Of a stretch of DNA of 64,000 nucleotides, positions 35,042 through 46,389 are shown in pieces. Source of the DNA: Osedax fenrisi (Eukaryota > Annelida > Polychaeta > Sabellida > Siboglinidae); contig OZ025240.1 of NCBI GenBank assembly GCA_964019155.1, forward strand, positions 20,311,521-20,375,520, given 5' to 3'. The notes under the pieces are model-generated. The model saw nothing but the letters and a program-made list of their open reading frames with translations. It had not been told where the DNA came from and did not search any database. Within the stretch, counting starts at the first letter, position 1. Every line of letters begins with the position of its first letter. The position numbers were made by a program, and so were the translations under genes.

Positions 35042-37703
35042 ATGGCAAAAATCATATTATTTATATTAAATAATGAAATGACTATTGATCTAATAGCAAT
35101 ATGGGGGCAATATATTATTGATAATGATAATAGACAAATATCGAATGCTATTATGTTTGGAAAGATTGCTGAAAGGATGAATAAAAAATATAACTCTTCG
35201 AATTTTAATGCGGGGCAGTTGCTACGAAAAAGTCATAGACTTAAAGCCAATTATACTAAAGTTTGTATACATTATATTTTATATATCATTTAAATTAAAT
35301 TACATTTAAAGTATATTCAGTAATTTAAATTTAAAAGTAAGTAAAATAATAGTGAAAAGTTCAATAGAAGTCATAATATTTAACATGGGTGTGTATCGAA
35401 TATGGCCTCCGTTTATTTTGATTACGTTATATGGGATCACATTTAAAATACTCATGTCACTAGTGTACATTATAAACTAATATGAAGAATGAAACTATAA
35501 TATATATTACAATATATATAGAAATAGTTGTTATTATACTTATAAAGTGATACATATAACATATTTTAAATTTGAACTCTTCAATCGTAATCAAAACAAA
35601 CGGGGGCCATATTCTATAATCTCCTTTAAAATGATATTATTATAATTTATTATATTAATAATATAATTAATTATTATATTAAATATAATATATACTTGTT
35701 ATTATATATTGTTTGTTAAATGATTAATAGTAACACATACAAAAGTTTTTATAAATTATATTTTATATATCATTTAAATTAAATTAGTTAATAAGTATAT
35801 TAGTAATTTAAATCTAAAAGTAAGTAAAATAATAGTGAAAAGTTCAATAGAAGTCATATTCATATTATACTATTTAAAATGATATTATTATATAATTTTT
35901 TCTACACAGCTACACAATTATCTATCACGATCTGGGACGTCAGTTGAAGACAGCGAGGCACCCAGATGTACATACTATCAAGAAATGGATGAAATATTAG
36001 GTACCCGCCATCTACAAAATCCTTTCCGGAAATTGGGAACAAACATAAATGGTTAAATTAATTAACTCTCATATCAATTATAACATATTAATTTACATAA
36101 CAATGTTAAGTTAACATGTTGTAAACTGTGATATTTCTTCTATATATAATTTGTTTTACACCTAATAATAGTTATATATATATATATATAGGTATATATA
36201 GATATATATTCAGTGATGGGCATTTTTTCATGATGTACGATCACGATCGTGATCTATATCTACTGTCGATCCAAATTCTTACGATCATGATCCTTATTTA
36301 TAGCCGATACTTTTTCGATCACGATCATTATTGAAATATAATGATTGTCGATCACATTTAATAATCCTATTTTACAATTGTAGTGACAATAAGTGAAATT
36401 GACTATATATTATATTTGTAAAATTTAAAATAATTACCATCATCTGCGCCAGTAGAGAGGATTGTGTAGTATTGCAGGGCATATCAATAATCCTAAACGA
36501 TAATATTTGTGAATATTTAGTTATTTTAAAAGTAATAATACCTATTAATATTGTGATAATAATATTATATTAATATTATGTGATATATAACTAGTTTGTA
36601 ATTTTTTATTATATAAATTACATTTAACTACATTTATGTTTAATTATTTTAATTATGTTTACTAAATAAAAATTATTAATTTTATTTGTATTTTTATTAG
36701 TACTATATATTTATTTATGATCGGCAATCTATATTCTAACGATCATTTATTTGAAGCCGATACTTTTGCGACCACGATCACGAATAAGCATATTATAAAG
36801 AATGGATGATCGTGATCGACCATCATGCCCTTCACTGTATATATTATCTATAAATTAAATTATCATTAAAACAGATAAAATTATATGTATATATATATAT
36901 ATAAATTATGATTATTTATTAACTGAATTACTATTAAAATTAGAGATTTTCAAGTCTTAATAATTTAACAAATACATAATTTAGATATAAATACACCTTC
37001 GCCCGCACCGTCTACATCTTCGCCCGCTCTGTCTACACTTTCGCCCGCACCGTCTACATCTACACCTTCTCCCGCTCTGTCTACACTTTCGCCCGCACCA
37101 TATACATCTACACCTTCGCCCGCTCTGTATACACTTTCGCCCGCACCGTCTACACTTTTGCCCGCACCGTCTACAACTTCGCGCCGCTATCTGTTTCCGT
37201 CTACTACTACACCCTCCTCACTGCTAACTACTACGACTACACCCTCCTCACTGCTAACTACTACGACTATGCCCTCTTCACTGCTAATGACTACGTCCTC
37301 CTCACTGCAAACATTTACGACTTCGCCCTCCTCACTACTAACAACTACAAATTCGCCCCTACCGTTAATTCCAAATTCGCCTACTCCCCGTAAAAGAAAG
37401 CAACACATAAGCGATACGCGAATGTTAATTGAATTATCGGAGAAGATAACTAATATAATGAAAGAGTTACTACTTGCGAACACAGGCACTTCAAATATAG
37501 GTGACCAATTTAATAAAATAGAAGATACGCTAAGTGAAATACTGAAGGCACAACAAGTAAAAAATGAGCTGCAGCAAAAGCAAACTGAACAGATACAACT
37601 ACAGATGCAGCAACATGAACAGCTGCAGCTACAGATACAGCAACAGAATGTATTATTACAAGAAATGATCACCGCAGGTACGTATGATTGTACACAATTG
37701 TAA
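35042..37703 (+). CDS. Harbinger Myb/SANT-like DNA-binding protein, three exons
   Basis: Exons 35042-35260, 35910-36051 and 36985-37703 join in phase (0, then 1) to about 359 residues. Exon 1 holds the trihelix/Myb-SANT-like fold (IDLIAIWGQYI, FGKIAERMNKKYN, RKSHRLKANYTK). Exon 2 continues it with CTYYQEMDEILGTRHLQNP, the usual C-terminal signature of these proteins. Exon 3 begins with a Ser/Thr/Pro repeat, then a basic patch (PRKRKQ), a heptad-like helix (NQFNKIEDTLSEILKAQQ) and a Gln-rich coiled coil ending QEMITAG. In Harbinger elements this protein brings the transposase to the nucleus and to the TIRs. Intron 2 contains a hAT MITE. Confidence 0.85.
36211..36837. mobile_element. hAT-type MITE nested in Harbinger intron 2
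   Basis: The ends CAGTGATGGGCAT and ATGCCCTTCACTG are inverted repeats, flanked by a perfect 8-bp duplication TATATATT (36203-36210 and 36838-36845). CAGTG termini with 8-bp duplications are the hAT signature. The interior holds several GATCACGATC/GATCGTGATC palindromes near both ends, likely transposase-binding repeats. No open frame. Confidence 0.85.
36993..37330 (+). repeat. Coding minisatellite (SPAPST / PSSLLTTTT) in exon 3
   Basis: DNA units 'ttcgcccgcaccgtctaca' and 'ttcgcccgctctgtctacac' repeat to about 37160. They are followed by three units of 'ccctcctcactgctaactac'. Translated, they give SPAPST/SPALST and then PSSLLTTTT blocks. This is an in-frame, expandable low-complexity linker. 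Confidence 0.9.
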
Positions 37704-37739
37704 TATTATTGTTGTATTTTTATTTTATTATTGATTTTA

Positions 37740-38660
37740 TTTTTTTATCCCAATATTACAGTATTTTCTTCATCCTATTACATCTATTTTCTTCATATTT
37801 TTTATATTTTTATATTATTTATGTTTATTGTTTATATTTGTGAATAAATCCACTTTTTTTCATTATAGGTATTTATTTCCTTTATTAATTTACATAATTT
37901 CTCTATGTATATAAAGAGTATACAATGGGTTTAATATATATTATATTTAATAGGTATTCAAATAAAATAATAATAATATACTATAAATTATATCATTATA
38001 GAAATTATAGAATTGATCACTACACGCACCTATGATTTTACACAATTGTAATATTATTTGTTATTATTTTTATTAAAAAGATTATTATATCATGTTAATT
38101 AGATTACTTAAATATTCCCTAATATGTTCTCCATCTATATTATTGTCAACATTGATCTCTTCCACCATGTTTACTTCATTATCGACATCCCAATCTGGCT
38201 CCGTATTGTCGTTACGATCGATACAAAGATTATGTAAAATAAAACATGAGTATATTACATAATGTACATTACTAATATGTTTGTCTTGTCGTTTCCCTAG
38301 TATTCTGAAACGATACTTTAGTAAGCCGAAGGACTGTTCAATTGCCATTCGTGCGCTAGAATGAATGAAGTTAAATTTCAGTTGTGCTGGTGTTATATTC
38401 ATTCCAGGATATGGTTTGACAAGCCATGGCATTGTGGGGTATGCAGCATCTCCCAATATTACAGTTTTTTCTTCATCCTATTCAATTATTTTTGGGTTTA
38501 TATTTTTATATATTTGTGAATAAATCCACTTTTTTCATTATAGGTATTTATTTCCTTTATTAATTTACATAATTTCTCTATATACATAAAGATTATACAC
38601 TGATGTTAATATATATTATATGTAATAGGTATAAAATAAAGAATAATAATATACAGTAAA
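37740..38660. repeat. Internal duplication between the convergent Harbinger genes
   Basis: About 240 bp at 37745-37985, including 'ttgtgaataaatccactttt' and 'aggtatttatttcctttatt', recurs at 38455-38650. A shorter 'acacaattgtaatattatt' block is shared by 37690 and 38040. The first copy includes a duplicate of the intron-exon edge of the last transposase exon. Confidence 0.85.
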
Positions 38661-40428
38661 ACCTCTATAAGAAATACCTCTATATAAGAAACATTGTTAC
38701 ACATTTTGTTGGAATTCAACCTTTTCCACATTAAAAAATCTCTTTATAAGAAACTTATTAAACATATTATATAAGAAAAACCTCTTTATAAGAAATTTAT
38801 TGTATACAAAATATAAAAAAAAATATATATAAAAATAAATAGAAGTATTGTATATTGATACAAATTATAGAAATTAATTAATAATTTTCTATCATATATT
38901 TTTATTATATAAGATATTTTTGTGTCTTACAAATATTTTATATTACATAAATAACTCAACTAGAATTACAATTAATAATAAATCTTATTGAATATCATTA
39001 AATTTATTAAAATAATTAATAATGTTATTGTATATCCTTAAATTTATTAAAAATAATTTAATTTAATTATTAAATGTTATTTTTATCCTTGAATTTATTA
39101 AAATTAATTAAAAATGTTATTGCATATCCTTAACTTTATTAAAATTAATTAATAAATCTAATGAAATTTGCATTATGTCGAAGCGCAAACAATACAGTAT
39201 AACTTTTAAATCAAATATAATTAAAGAAGTTAATGAAGGTTTACTGAACAATCAATAATTATGTAAGATACATGGTATTTCTCCATCTTTATTATCAAAA
39301 TGGTGTAAAAACAATGATAATATTATAAATATACTATATATATATATATATATAACCTATAGGTTGTATAATGCATTTTCAATTATAAATTAATTCTTAA
39401 AAGCAGTGGAAAAGTAAAAACCTCTTTATAAGAAAACCTCTCTATAAGAAATAAATTATTGAAAAAAACCAGTTTCTTATAGAGAGGTTTTACTGTACTA
39501 TAAATTATATAATACCAACGGTTTGGAATCGTGCAAATATATTTCCATAAGTCCTTTTGAATGTAGATCTTTCAAAAACACGTGCATCGTGCGCTTTTCC
39601 AGGCATTGCCACATATACATCTAGAAATCTAAATTATTTATATTTATAATATTCACAATACAGTACTATGTTAAACCTTCTTTTTGCATCTGCGACAGCC
39701 TGTACATTCATTGAATAAAAGTGTTTACGATTAAAATAATCTGCTTTTGAGTTCTTCGGAGCTATTATTGGAATATGTGTGCCGTCAATAGCTCCAGCAC
39801 ATTGTGGGAATCCCATATTGTCTCCCCTAGCTTCAAAACCCAATCTTAAATCTTGAATTCCACTAGGGGTACTATCAAATCTTATAACATCTTTCAGTTC
39901 ATGACATATAACTCGTATCACCTAAATTAATTGATTAATTGCAATATATTCTTATAATATTATGATACTATACTATATTTTAGTATATATATATACCCGA
40001 TTCGTCCATATATCAGCAGCTGATCTGCTTATCTGAAAAATCATGGCTATCGAACGGTATTCAAGATTTGTTGCCAATCTATAATAATATATTGGTAACA
40101 TATGAGCATTGTTATACTAAAATATCTTAATAAATACCTCCACAAAGTAACGGCAACTTTACATTCAATGCTGAGTTGATTGGTTACCCGTATGCTTTCG
40201 GATTCAATGTACGGTCCAACAGTTCTACATAACATATGAAATGTCTCACGACTGAGGCGAAAGTGACGTTTAAAATCTCTACTTGAAAGAGGTGCTATGT
40301 ATTCATTCCAAAAGCGTAAGGTGGCATTGATAACAACTCCATGAAGTTGGCGTTGTTGGTCTAAGTTTTGAAGCATTAATAAATTCATAATTTCATCTTC
40401 ATCTTCTTGTAAAATCGCGTATAACAAT
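38085..40428 (-). CDS. Harbinger DDE transposase, five recognised exons
   Basis: Minus-strand exons 40428-40138, 40078-39997, 39921-39677, 39628-39520 and 38477-38085 join in consistent phase to about 372 residues. Order of motifs: RHFRLSRETFHMLCR; LATNLEYRSIAMIF and SRSAADIWTNR (helix-turn-helix); GFPQCAGAIDGTHIPII with the first catalytic Asp; DVYVAMPGKAHDARVFERST; ILGDAAYPTMPWLVKPY with the second Asp; ARMAIEQSFGLLKYRFRIL with the Glu; and SCFILHNLCI. This is DDE_Tnp_4 of PIF/Harbinger. The first exon opens after a 'cag' acceptor, so a small upstream start exon is missing from this call; ATG at MNLLMLQN is an alternative start. Intron 4 carries a pogo-like insertion. Confidence 0.88.
38654..39495 (+). 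mobile_element. Pogo/Tigger-like element nested in Harbinger intron 4
   Basis: Inverted termini CAGTAAAACCTCT...AGAGGTTTTACTG are flanked by TA on both sides. Inside, 39175-39333 reads MSKRKQYSITFKSNIIKEVN and, after an in-frame TAA, GISPSLLSKWCKNND. This is the N-terminal helix-turn-helix of a pogo/CENP-B-like transposase. The catalytic part is gone. Many 'aacctctttataagaaa' repeats lie near both ends. A second, shorter copy is at 58876-59468. Confidence 0.85.
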
Positions 40429-40600
40429 CTGATTTAAAAATAATATACTAATTATTTAATTTATATATAATTAATTCTGATTTACTAATAATTAAGTATT
40501 ACGTAAGTAATTATTATTAATAAAATAAGTTACTAATAATTAACAATAAGTTATCTATTATTTAATTAATCTATAATAATTATATCATAGAATATATTAT

Positions 40601-40822
40601 GGTTACCAGTAACCTCGTACGAGGTAATTTCGTACGCCTTATTTAGTAATCTCATATGACTTATAAAATAAAAGTTATTTATAATTATACAGTTCTTATA
40701 CCAATGTATATATAATACTATATATTATATCAATATTTAACAATGTAATTTATATATTCATATAAGTACTCTGTATTTTTGAAATAAATTTAATATAATA
40801 AGTCTTACGAGATTACTGGCTA
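40601..40822. mobile_element. MITE (CCAGTAAYCTCGTA TIR family), copy B, complete
   Basis: The left end GGTTACCAGTAACCTCGTAC and the right end in reverse, GTAGCCAGTAATCTCGTA, form imperfect TIRs. 'atatattat' occurs on both sides and could be a 9-bp target duplication. It lies between the Harbinger transposase and the right TIR. Related copies lie at 8416, 45641, 47215 and 51318. Confidence 0.7.
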
Positions 40823-41860
40823 CATATATTATAATTTATTATATATATAAATAATTGTGATCTACTAATAATTACTTATTATTAATAATATAAGTTACTA
40901 GTAATTAATCTATAATAATTATAACATAGTATATATTATAATTTATTATATATATAAATAATTCTTATTTAATAATAATTAATTATTATTAATAATATAA
41001 GTTACTACTTATTAACATTAAGTTATTTATTCTTTAAGTTATCTATAATAATTATTGGTATATTATTATAATATATAATAATTATATATTATTATTTATT
41101 ATGTACACCTATACTTAATTCATATATTATATATACTAATAATTAATTATGACCTAATTTAATTAGTAATTAATTATCAATAATATAGGTTACTAATAAT
41201 TAACATAAGGTACTAATAAGTAACATTAACCTACGTTATCTAGTATAATTTATTATATATAATTAATTCTGATTTACTAATAAATACTTATTATTAATAA
41301 TATAGGTTTATGTTTATCCTATGTTTATTATTATTATTAGTAATAATTATTATATTATAATATACTATTATACTTATTATTATAATAAGTATATTATAAT
41401 AATTATATATAAATTAAAGAATAAATAACGTAATGTTAATTATTAGTAACTTACTAATTTAGTAAGTGATATTATTATAACGATTGTTATTTATTCTTTA
41501 ATCTATCTATAATAACTATCATATTATAATATAATATTTATATTGATATTATTATAATGTAATATTATAAATTATAATACAGTAAATATATTATAATATT
41601 CTTATTATTATAATAATTATAATTATTATAATAATAATATTATTATTTATTAAATATATTATTTTATATCTATAAAACAAACACATTTGATCGATAATAT
41701 TTTAACATAGTATTTCCTAGTATACTTTAACATATATACCTTGAATTCATATCCTTGTCCGTATATTAAAACAACTATATACATTATAAGTTAATCGTGA
41801 TGGATAAATAGGTGAACTACAAATATTTATAACTAATTTCAAATTAATTTACCATGAGTG
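40823..41860. other. AT-rich Harbinger interior, no gene seen
   Basis: Dense 'aataattat' and 'ttactaataatt' low-complexity sequence between the MITE and the subterminal region. The missing start exon of the transposase could lie here, but I found no supported candidate. Confidence 0.5.
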
Positions 41861-42322
41861 ACAAACGAACTACATCTGACAGGTTCATCTGTAACCATGG
41901 TTGCCGGGTTTACCAGTTCGACGAATGGTTGACGAAAAACACTTTTTTTAATTCGATGTCGCGCGTTGTGCGTAGCTGGATGACGAAAAACACACCCTAA
42001 GATTCTACTATATAATTAGCTATATCAGTATAAGTATTATTGTCTAAGAAAGTAATTCCTTCTATAAATTTAACTTGCTTGTTTTAATTATTATTTAATG
42101 TAACCGATGGTTTAATAATTAGTTTATTAATAGGCCTAGTATCTTTATTATTGTAAATAATATACTCTAAACAATTTAATTTATTTAATAGTTTAGTATT
42201 ATTTGACACGAGATTAACTTTTGAATCAGCTTGATTATGTATAATAGTAGATAACGAATTTATAGTATTTTATAATACATTTAATTTATTGTAAATATCT
42301 GAATTAGAAATAGGTGACATGA

Positions 42323-43280
42323 TAAATATAATTAACTGTAATGTAATTAAGATGTAAATTATATTTTTATAAATTTTATTATTATAAAGTAAAATTATGT
42401 ATGTATAATAAATAAGTATGTATAATATATATATAAATAAATTTATAATGTAAACTAAAATAAGTAATAATAAGAAAAATAAATAAAGTAAAATACAATC
42501 TATAAATACATATATAAAATAAATAAATATAAATTATAAAAACATTTATATTTTATTGTAAGAAAAAAAATAGAAATTAAATGTATCTAATGTCTGAATG
42601 TAAATACTATTACACACTATTATATAATACATACAATACTTCACAATTATGAATATCAATATGTTTATATAATTCATATACTAATAAATAACAACACACG
42701 TGTTCACAATATTACATTACTATATGCATATATACACATATAATGCTTATAGAATATAATACAGAATATATTTATACTATATATATATTATTAAATAATA
42801 TATATGTATACAAAACACTATGTTATAAATCATATATATATATAATGTTTATGAAATAAAATATAGAATTTAAAGAAAACTAAATGTCACGGTTCAGTAA
42901 TTTCAACAATTTATAATATAATGCTAATTTTAGGATCAATATAATATATTTAATATAATTTTATAAATTTATGTTATGTAATGGTTATTTATAAGAAATA
43001 ATTTAATATAATATTAATTGATACACTTAGCTTTTTATTGATAATTAGAGATTTAAATCAATTTATAATTTATGATGTGTCAAATTGTTGATCAGGAAGT
43101 GATGATCAAATATATTTTATAAATAGTTATCAATATGTAAGCTATAACTATAACAATTAGAGTATAGTTACGATTAAATGTGGTTGAACAAAAGGTTAAG
43201 TTTTGGGATAATTATTATTAGTTATAAAACAATAAATTAATTTTATATTCCTAGGTATTTAATTGACGAAAATCGTTATA
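42323..43280. other. AT-rich interval, no gene seen
   Basis: Sequence upstream of the minus-strand LINE ORF1, presumably its 5' region and host DNA. No supported feature. Confidence 0.45.
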
Positions 43281-43289
43281 TTATTGTAA

Positions 43290-43560
43290 AAAATAAACTT
43301 TACTATGGACTTTATAAATGTAATATAATTACTTTAGTTATGCTTTCTTTTTATTTTGTTTATAGTCATATTAATTACTGTTCTATTATATGAGGAACTA
43401 CTTACCCTAGAAATATAAAATGCATTTGAATTTTAATACTTTTAAAATACATATTAAAAAAATGTTTTTAAATAAATATATAGGCATTATTAATATCAAA
43501 TTACTTATACCTGCTTATATGTATTGTTTTTACTTTTTTTACATAGTCATATTTCCTCAT
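43290..43560 (+). pseudogene. LINE reverse-transcriptase thumb fragment
   Basis: The plus strand reads LSFYFVYSHINYCSII, a stop in place of Trp, then GTTYPRNIKCI. This is the '+Y.SLI.SHLNYG..IWG.TY..N...L' motif near the end of CR1/Jockey-type RT. It is the same family type as 24740-25225. Heavily decayed. Confidence 0.5.
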
Positions 43561-43981
43561 TAGATCTTTTAAGGTATTCGTATTGTATACATATTTTTTA
43601 TTTGTGTTGGTTTATTGTGGTTTTTCGTTTTCTTTGATTTAATATTATTTACCCTATTATTATTTTTAGTTTCATTTTACATTTTTAAATATTTCATTAT
43701 ATATTTTAATTAAATTTAATTATTATATTTATTGTTATATACATGATGCTATTCTTGATATTGAGAGTTACATTTAAATTTATCGTATATATTCTATATG
43801 AGACAGAACACGAATGAACAAAATAGAATTACAAAATATATATGTATACTCTTTAACTTTATTCGTTTTTGTATTAATTCTCTCATTACCATGAACAGGT
43901 TGGTATCTCGATAAGTTCAATATAACACCTATAATATATGTGGATTTTTTATCTCGGTCATCAACTAAATATGATATTATT

Positions 43982-44039
<58 letters not shown>

Positions 44040-44635
44040 TATTGTATAGTCTTTCTAATTTCAATATAAAATGGATCATTTGATATTGGAATGGTCATAG
44101 TAACTTACTATTATTTTATAAAATTACAGAAAGTTATCATAATGGAATTTATAAATTACTTAATATAGCCATTATTGATATCACATCCCATAACTATATA
44201 TAATATAGATAATCCTTACTGATTTTAAATAATTTATTTAACTAAATGCATCTAGGTATTAGTGTATTTTAAGTTGTCTATAGCATTGTATCAATGTGAG
44301 TTTTTATGCTCAAACGTATATATTATTAAAGTAAAAACTTAATTTTTATATTTTATTAATCTCAAAGTTACAACATATTTTAATTAAAATGTATAGATAT
44401 TTAGAAACTCATGTAAGTAAATAGTTTCAGAAACTATTAATAAAAACGAAATATTTAGAAATAATAAATATAAATAATATTTATGTAAATCAATTATTGA
44501 TTGATTGCTACTTTATTTTAGAAAATATATATTAAACATATATAACGTATACACTATATATGCTAATGATATCATAATATAGTGAAATAAACAAAGAACC
44601 AATTACAATGTTATACAGTTACCGTAATACAATTA

Positions 44636-44704
44636 TCTCCGCGTCGGGTAATTGAACCTCGGTATCTCGCATGTCTAAGCGGATAAACTCTACACTATAG
44701 TGTA
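44636..44704 (-). pseudogene. Decayed tRNA-like sequence
   Basis: On the minus strand 'tatagtgtagagtttatccg' resembles a tRNA D-arm/A-box, and 'gaggttcaattacccg' a T-arm/B-box, at suitable spacing. The anticodon stem and acceptor stem do not pair well. A tRNA pseudogene or a SINE head is the likeliest reading; no functional tRNA is claimed. Confidence 0.35.
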
Positions 44705-44960
44705 ATATATTATTAATATACTAGTTTAAATTATTAGTATGGTTTGTTAATATATTATTAAAACATATTATTATGATTTATACATTTATAAAACATAAAT
44801 TTGTTTTAAATATGATATAAAATTAAATTCGTTGATATTTTTAATTCTAGTTATGTAATTTATATATTATATATTAAGAGTATAAATATAAATGATAAAA
44901 TGAAAAAAGTGAAAAATATATATACATATATATATATTACATATTATCTGGGTACTTTTA

Positions 44961-45145
44961 TTACATTATTATAAAGTTATACCATATGATGGTAGTTTTT
45001 TCTAATAATATATCATCATTCGATTTAATATTGTAGATGTACACATACTTTCCACATAACAAAATTGCTATGGCAATGCTAGTTATACATATTAATATTT
45101 TTAAATAATATTGCAACATCTTATGATCAAAATCATCTTTTATAT
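44961..45145 (-). CDS. Terminal exon of a minus-strand membrane-protein gene
   Basis: After 'ttacag' the exon reads 2 bases plus 60 codons and TAA. The peptide starts IKDDFDHKMLQYYLK, then a clear hydrophobic span ILICITSIAIAILLCGKYVY, then a tail IYNIKSNDDILLEKTTIIWY and six more residues. It predicts one transmembrane helix followed by a ~30-residue tail. Entry phase 1 matches the 60-nt exon upstream. I do not recognise the family. In-frame splicing to four other exons supports it as real coding sequence. Confidence 0.65.
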
Positions 45146-45266
45146 CTGTAAATTCAAATATTTATTAGTAATTATTAACTAATTTTAAAAGAAAATTAAT
45201 ATTATAATTAATAATATATAATTTTAAATAAAATATATTATAGCATATATTAGATTTAATAATTAC

Positions 45267-45326
45267 ATTTATGAGTAGTTGTTGTACATTTTAATTTAGA
45301 GTCCTTAGTATTTATCTTGGTCTCAT
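45267..45326 (-). CDS. 60-nt phase-1 exon, Thr/Lys-rich
   Basis: Between 'aaacag' and T|GTAATT, exactly 60 nt with phase 1 at both ends. It encodes ETKINTKDSKLKCTTTTHK plus the split codons, giving Asp when joined to the 46947-46976 mini-exon and Tyr when joined to the terminal exon. It resembles a longer, diverged version of the mini-exon peptide (K-I-x-x-x-K). It probably forms part of a low-complexity stalk before the transmembrane helix. Confidence 0.6.
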
Positions 45327-45640
45327 CTGTTTATTAACAATTAACAATAAATTATAATAATTATAATATTATATATATTATGTGTTATATATATACTAAC
45401 TAAATAATTTATGTTACAATATACAAATAGTATTAATGTTTATAATTCTATTTATAACTTAAATTTTACATTAATACAATTTATATATTACATATAACAT
45501 ATAAAACATAATGAACCAAACAAATTAATTCTATTTGGAGTATGTGTATATAATATTAGGATGATCTATTTTATATCCCATTATATACGTTATGTATAGG
45601 TACTACCAATGAACATATTCGTTAACAAATATTCTGAATG

Positions 45641-45850
45641 ACAGTAATATCGTACGAGGTAATTTCGTAAGACTTATTTATAAATCTATTACGACTTATT
45701 AAATTTAATTTAATACATAATTATACATGTCTTATACGAATATATATATTGTAATGTATTATATATAATCGTATAATAACTGTATTATTATGAAATACAT
45801 TTAATTTAATAAGTCAATATAAGACATTATTACTCAATAATAATAATATA
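45641..45850. mobile_element. MITE (CCAGTAAYCTCGTA family), copy C
   Basis: Left end 'gacagtaatatcgtacgagg' and 'taatttcgtaagacttattt', internal 'cttatacgaatatatata', right end 'taataagtcaatataagaca'. The ends are more decayed than in copy B. Confidence 0.6.
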
Positions 45851-45854
45851 ATTT

Positions 45855-46310
45855 CTAACAACTCCTCTAATAGTTCACATATTATTAATAAAAATACTTG
45901 ACTAGAAAATGTAACCTTTTTAAAGGTTTACTATTCTAACGCTAGGTTGATTTTTAATAAAATACCTTATATAACGTATTGCACTTATAAACACCCTAGT
46001 ATATACTATTTTATTGTTAATTTTAATGTGGCATATATGTTAAACCTATAGGTTTCCTAATAATATTACTAATTCCATGCTTTTACAAACCAATAATTAT
46101 AATTTATACAGATTAGATAAGTTAAATAATGAACATGGTTCCTTTATTTTAATATAGATTACATCATCAATTCCAGCAATAATTCAATCAAATGAACTCA
46201 TTGTTAATAATATATTGAACTTTTATGTATTAAAATATTTCAATATAGAATTGTCGTAATTTAGTATGTGTTAGTGATTACAATGAAACCGACTTTTGAT
46301 TTTTCGAAAC
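45855..46310 (+). pseudogene. Decayed LINE endonuclease start
   Basis: Plus-strand fragments read ENVTFLKVYYSNARLIFNKI and, in another frame, LLQTNNYNLYRLDKLNNEHG. They resemble the N-terminal 'YxNARSLxNKI ... YxxYRxDRxxxxGG' block of LINE endonucleases. Several frame changes. Low-confidence relic within an intron of the minus-strand mini-exon gene. Confidence 0.4.
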
Positions 46311-46389
46311 ATTCTTTATATTGGTTTCGAAACATAAAATATGTTCGTTATAAAATCAATATTATTATACATTTATATACAGATAATAG

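Larger units (their letters stand above)
34690..42000. mobile_element. Autonomous-looking PIF/Harbinger DNA transposon
   Basis: TIRs of 47 identical bases (34695-34741 and 41950-41996) start GGTGTGTTTTTCGTCATCCA. They sit just inside the 3-bp target duplication TAA at 34690-34692 and 41998-42000. Inside are two convergent genes, the standard PIF/Harbinger pair: a Myb/SANT-like DNA-binding protein (plus, 35042-37703) and a DDE transposase (minus, about 40428-38085). Both keep open frames across spliced exons. Identical TIRs and an intact catalytic triad suggest a fairly young copy. Three smaller elements are nested in it, at 36211, 38654 and 40601. Confidence 0.92.
32640..42322 (-). mobile_element. 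CR1/Jockey-type LINE, minus strand, split by a Harbinger transposon
   Basis: ORF1 begins near 42322 (MSPISNSDIYNKLNVL) and runs to the Harbinger insertion at 42000. It resumes at 34689 (FNNLSDKISLLKNKF, FINDILTK). An endonuclease starts near 34303 and shows CGGGVSIY, FIVGDFNINLHSHHN, LIDNIFTNF and DISDHLPIFSIFDLL down to about 32950. The linker NNKPWITKSLL is at about 32770. No RT was recognised below 32640, so it is 3'-truncated. Many stops show it is dead. Besides Harbinger, a mariner-type MITE interrupts the endonuclease. Confidence 0.75.

Noticed and set aside
37187..37672. 161-codon minus-strand Cys/Ser/Val-rich frame
   Set aside because: Antisense shadow of the Ser/Thr/Pro and Gln repeats in the Harbinger DNA-binding protein.
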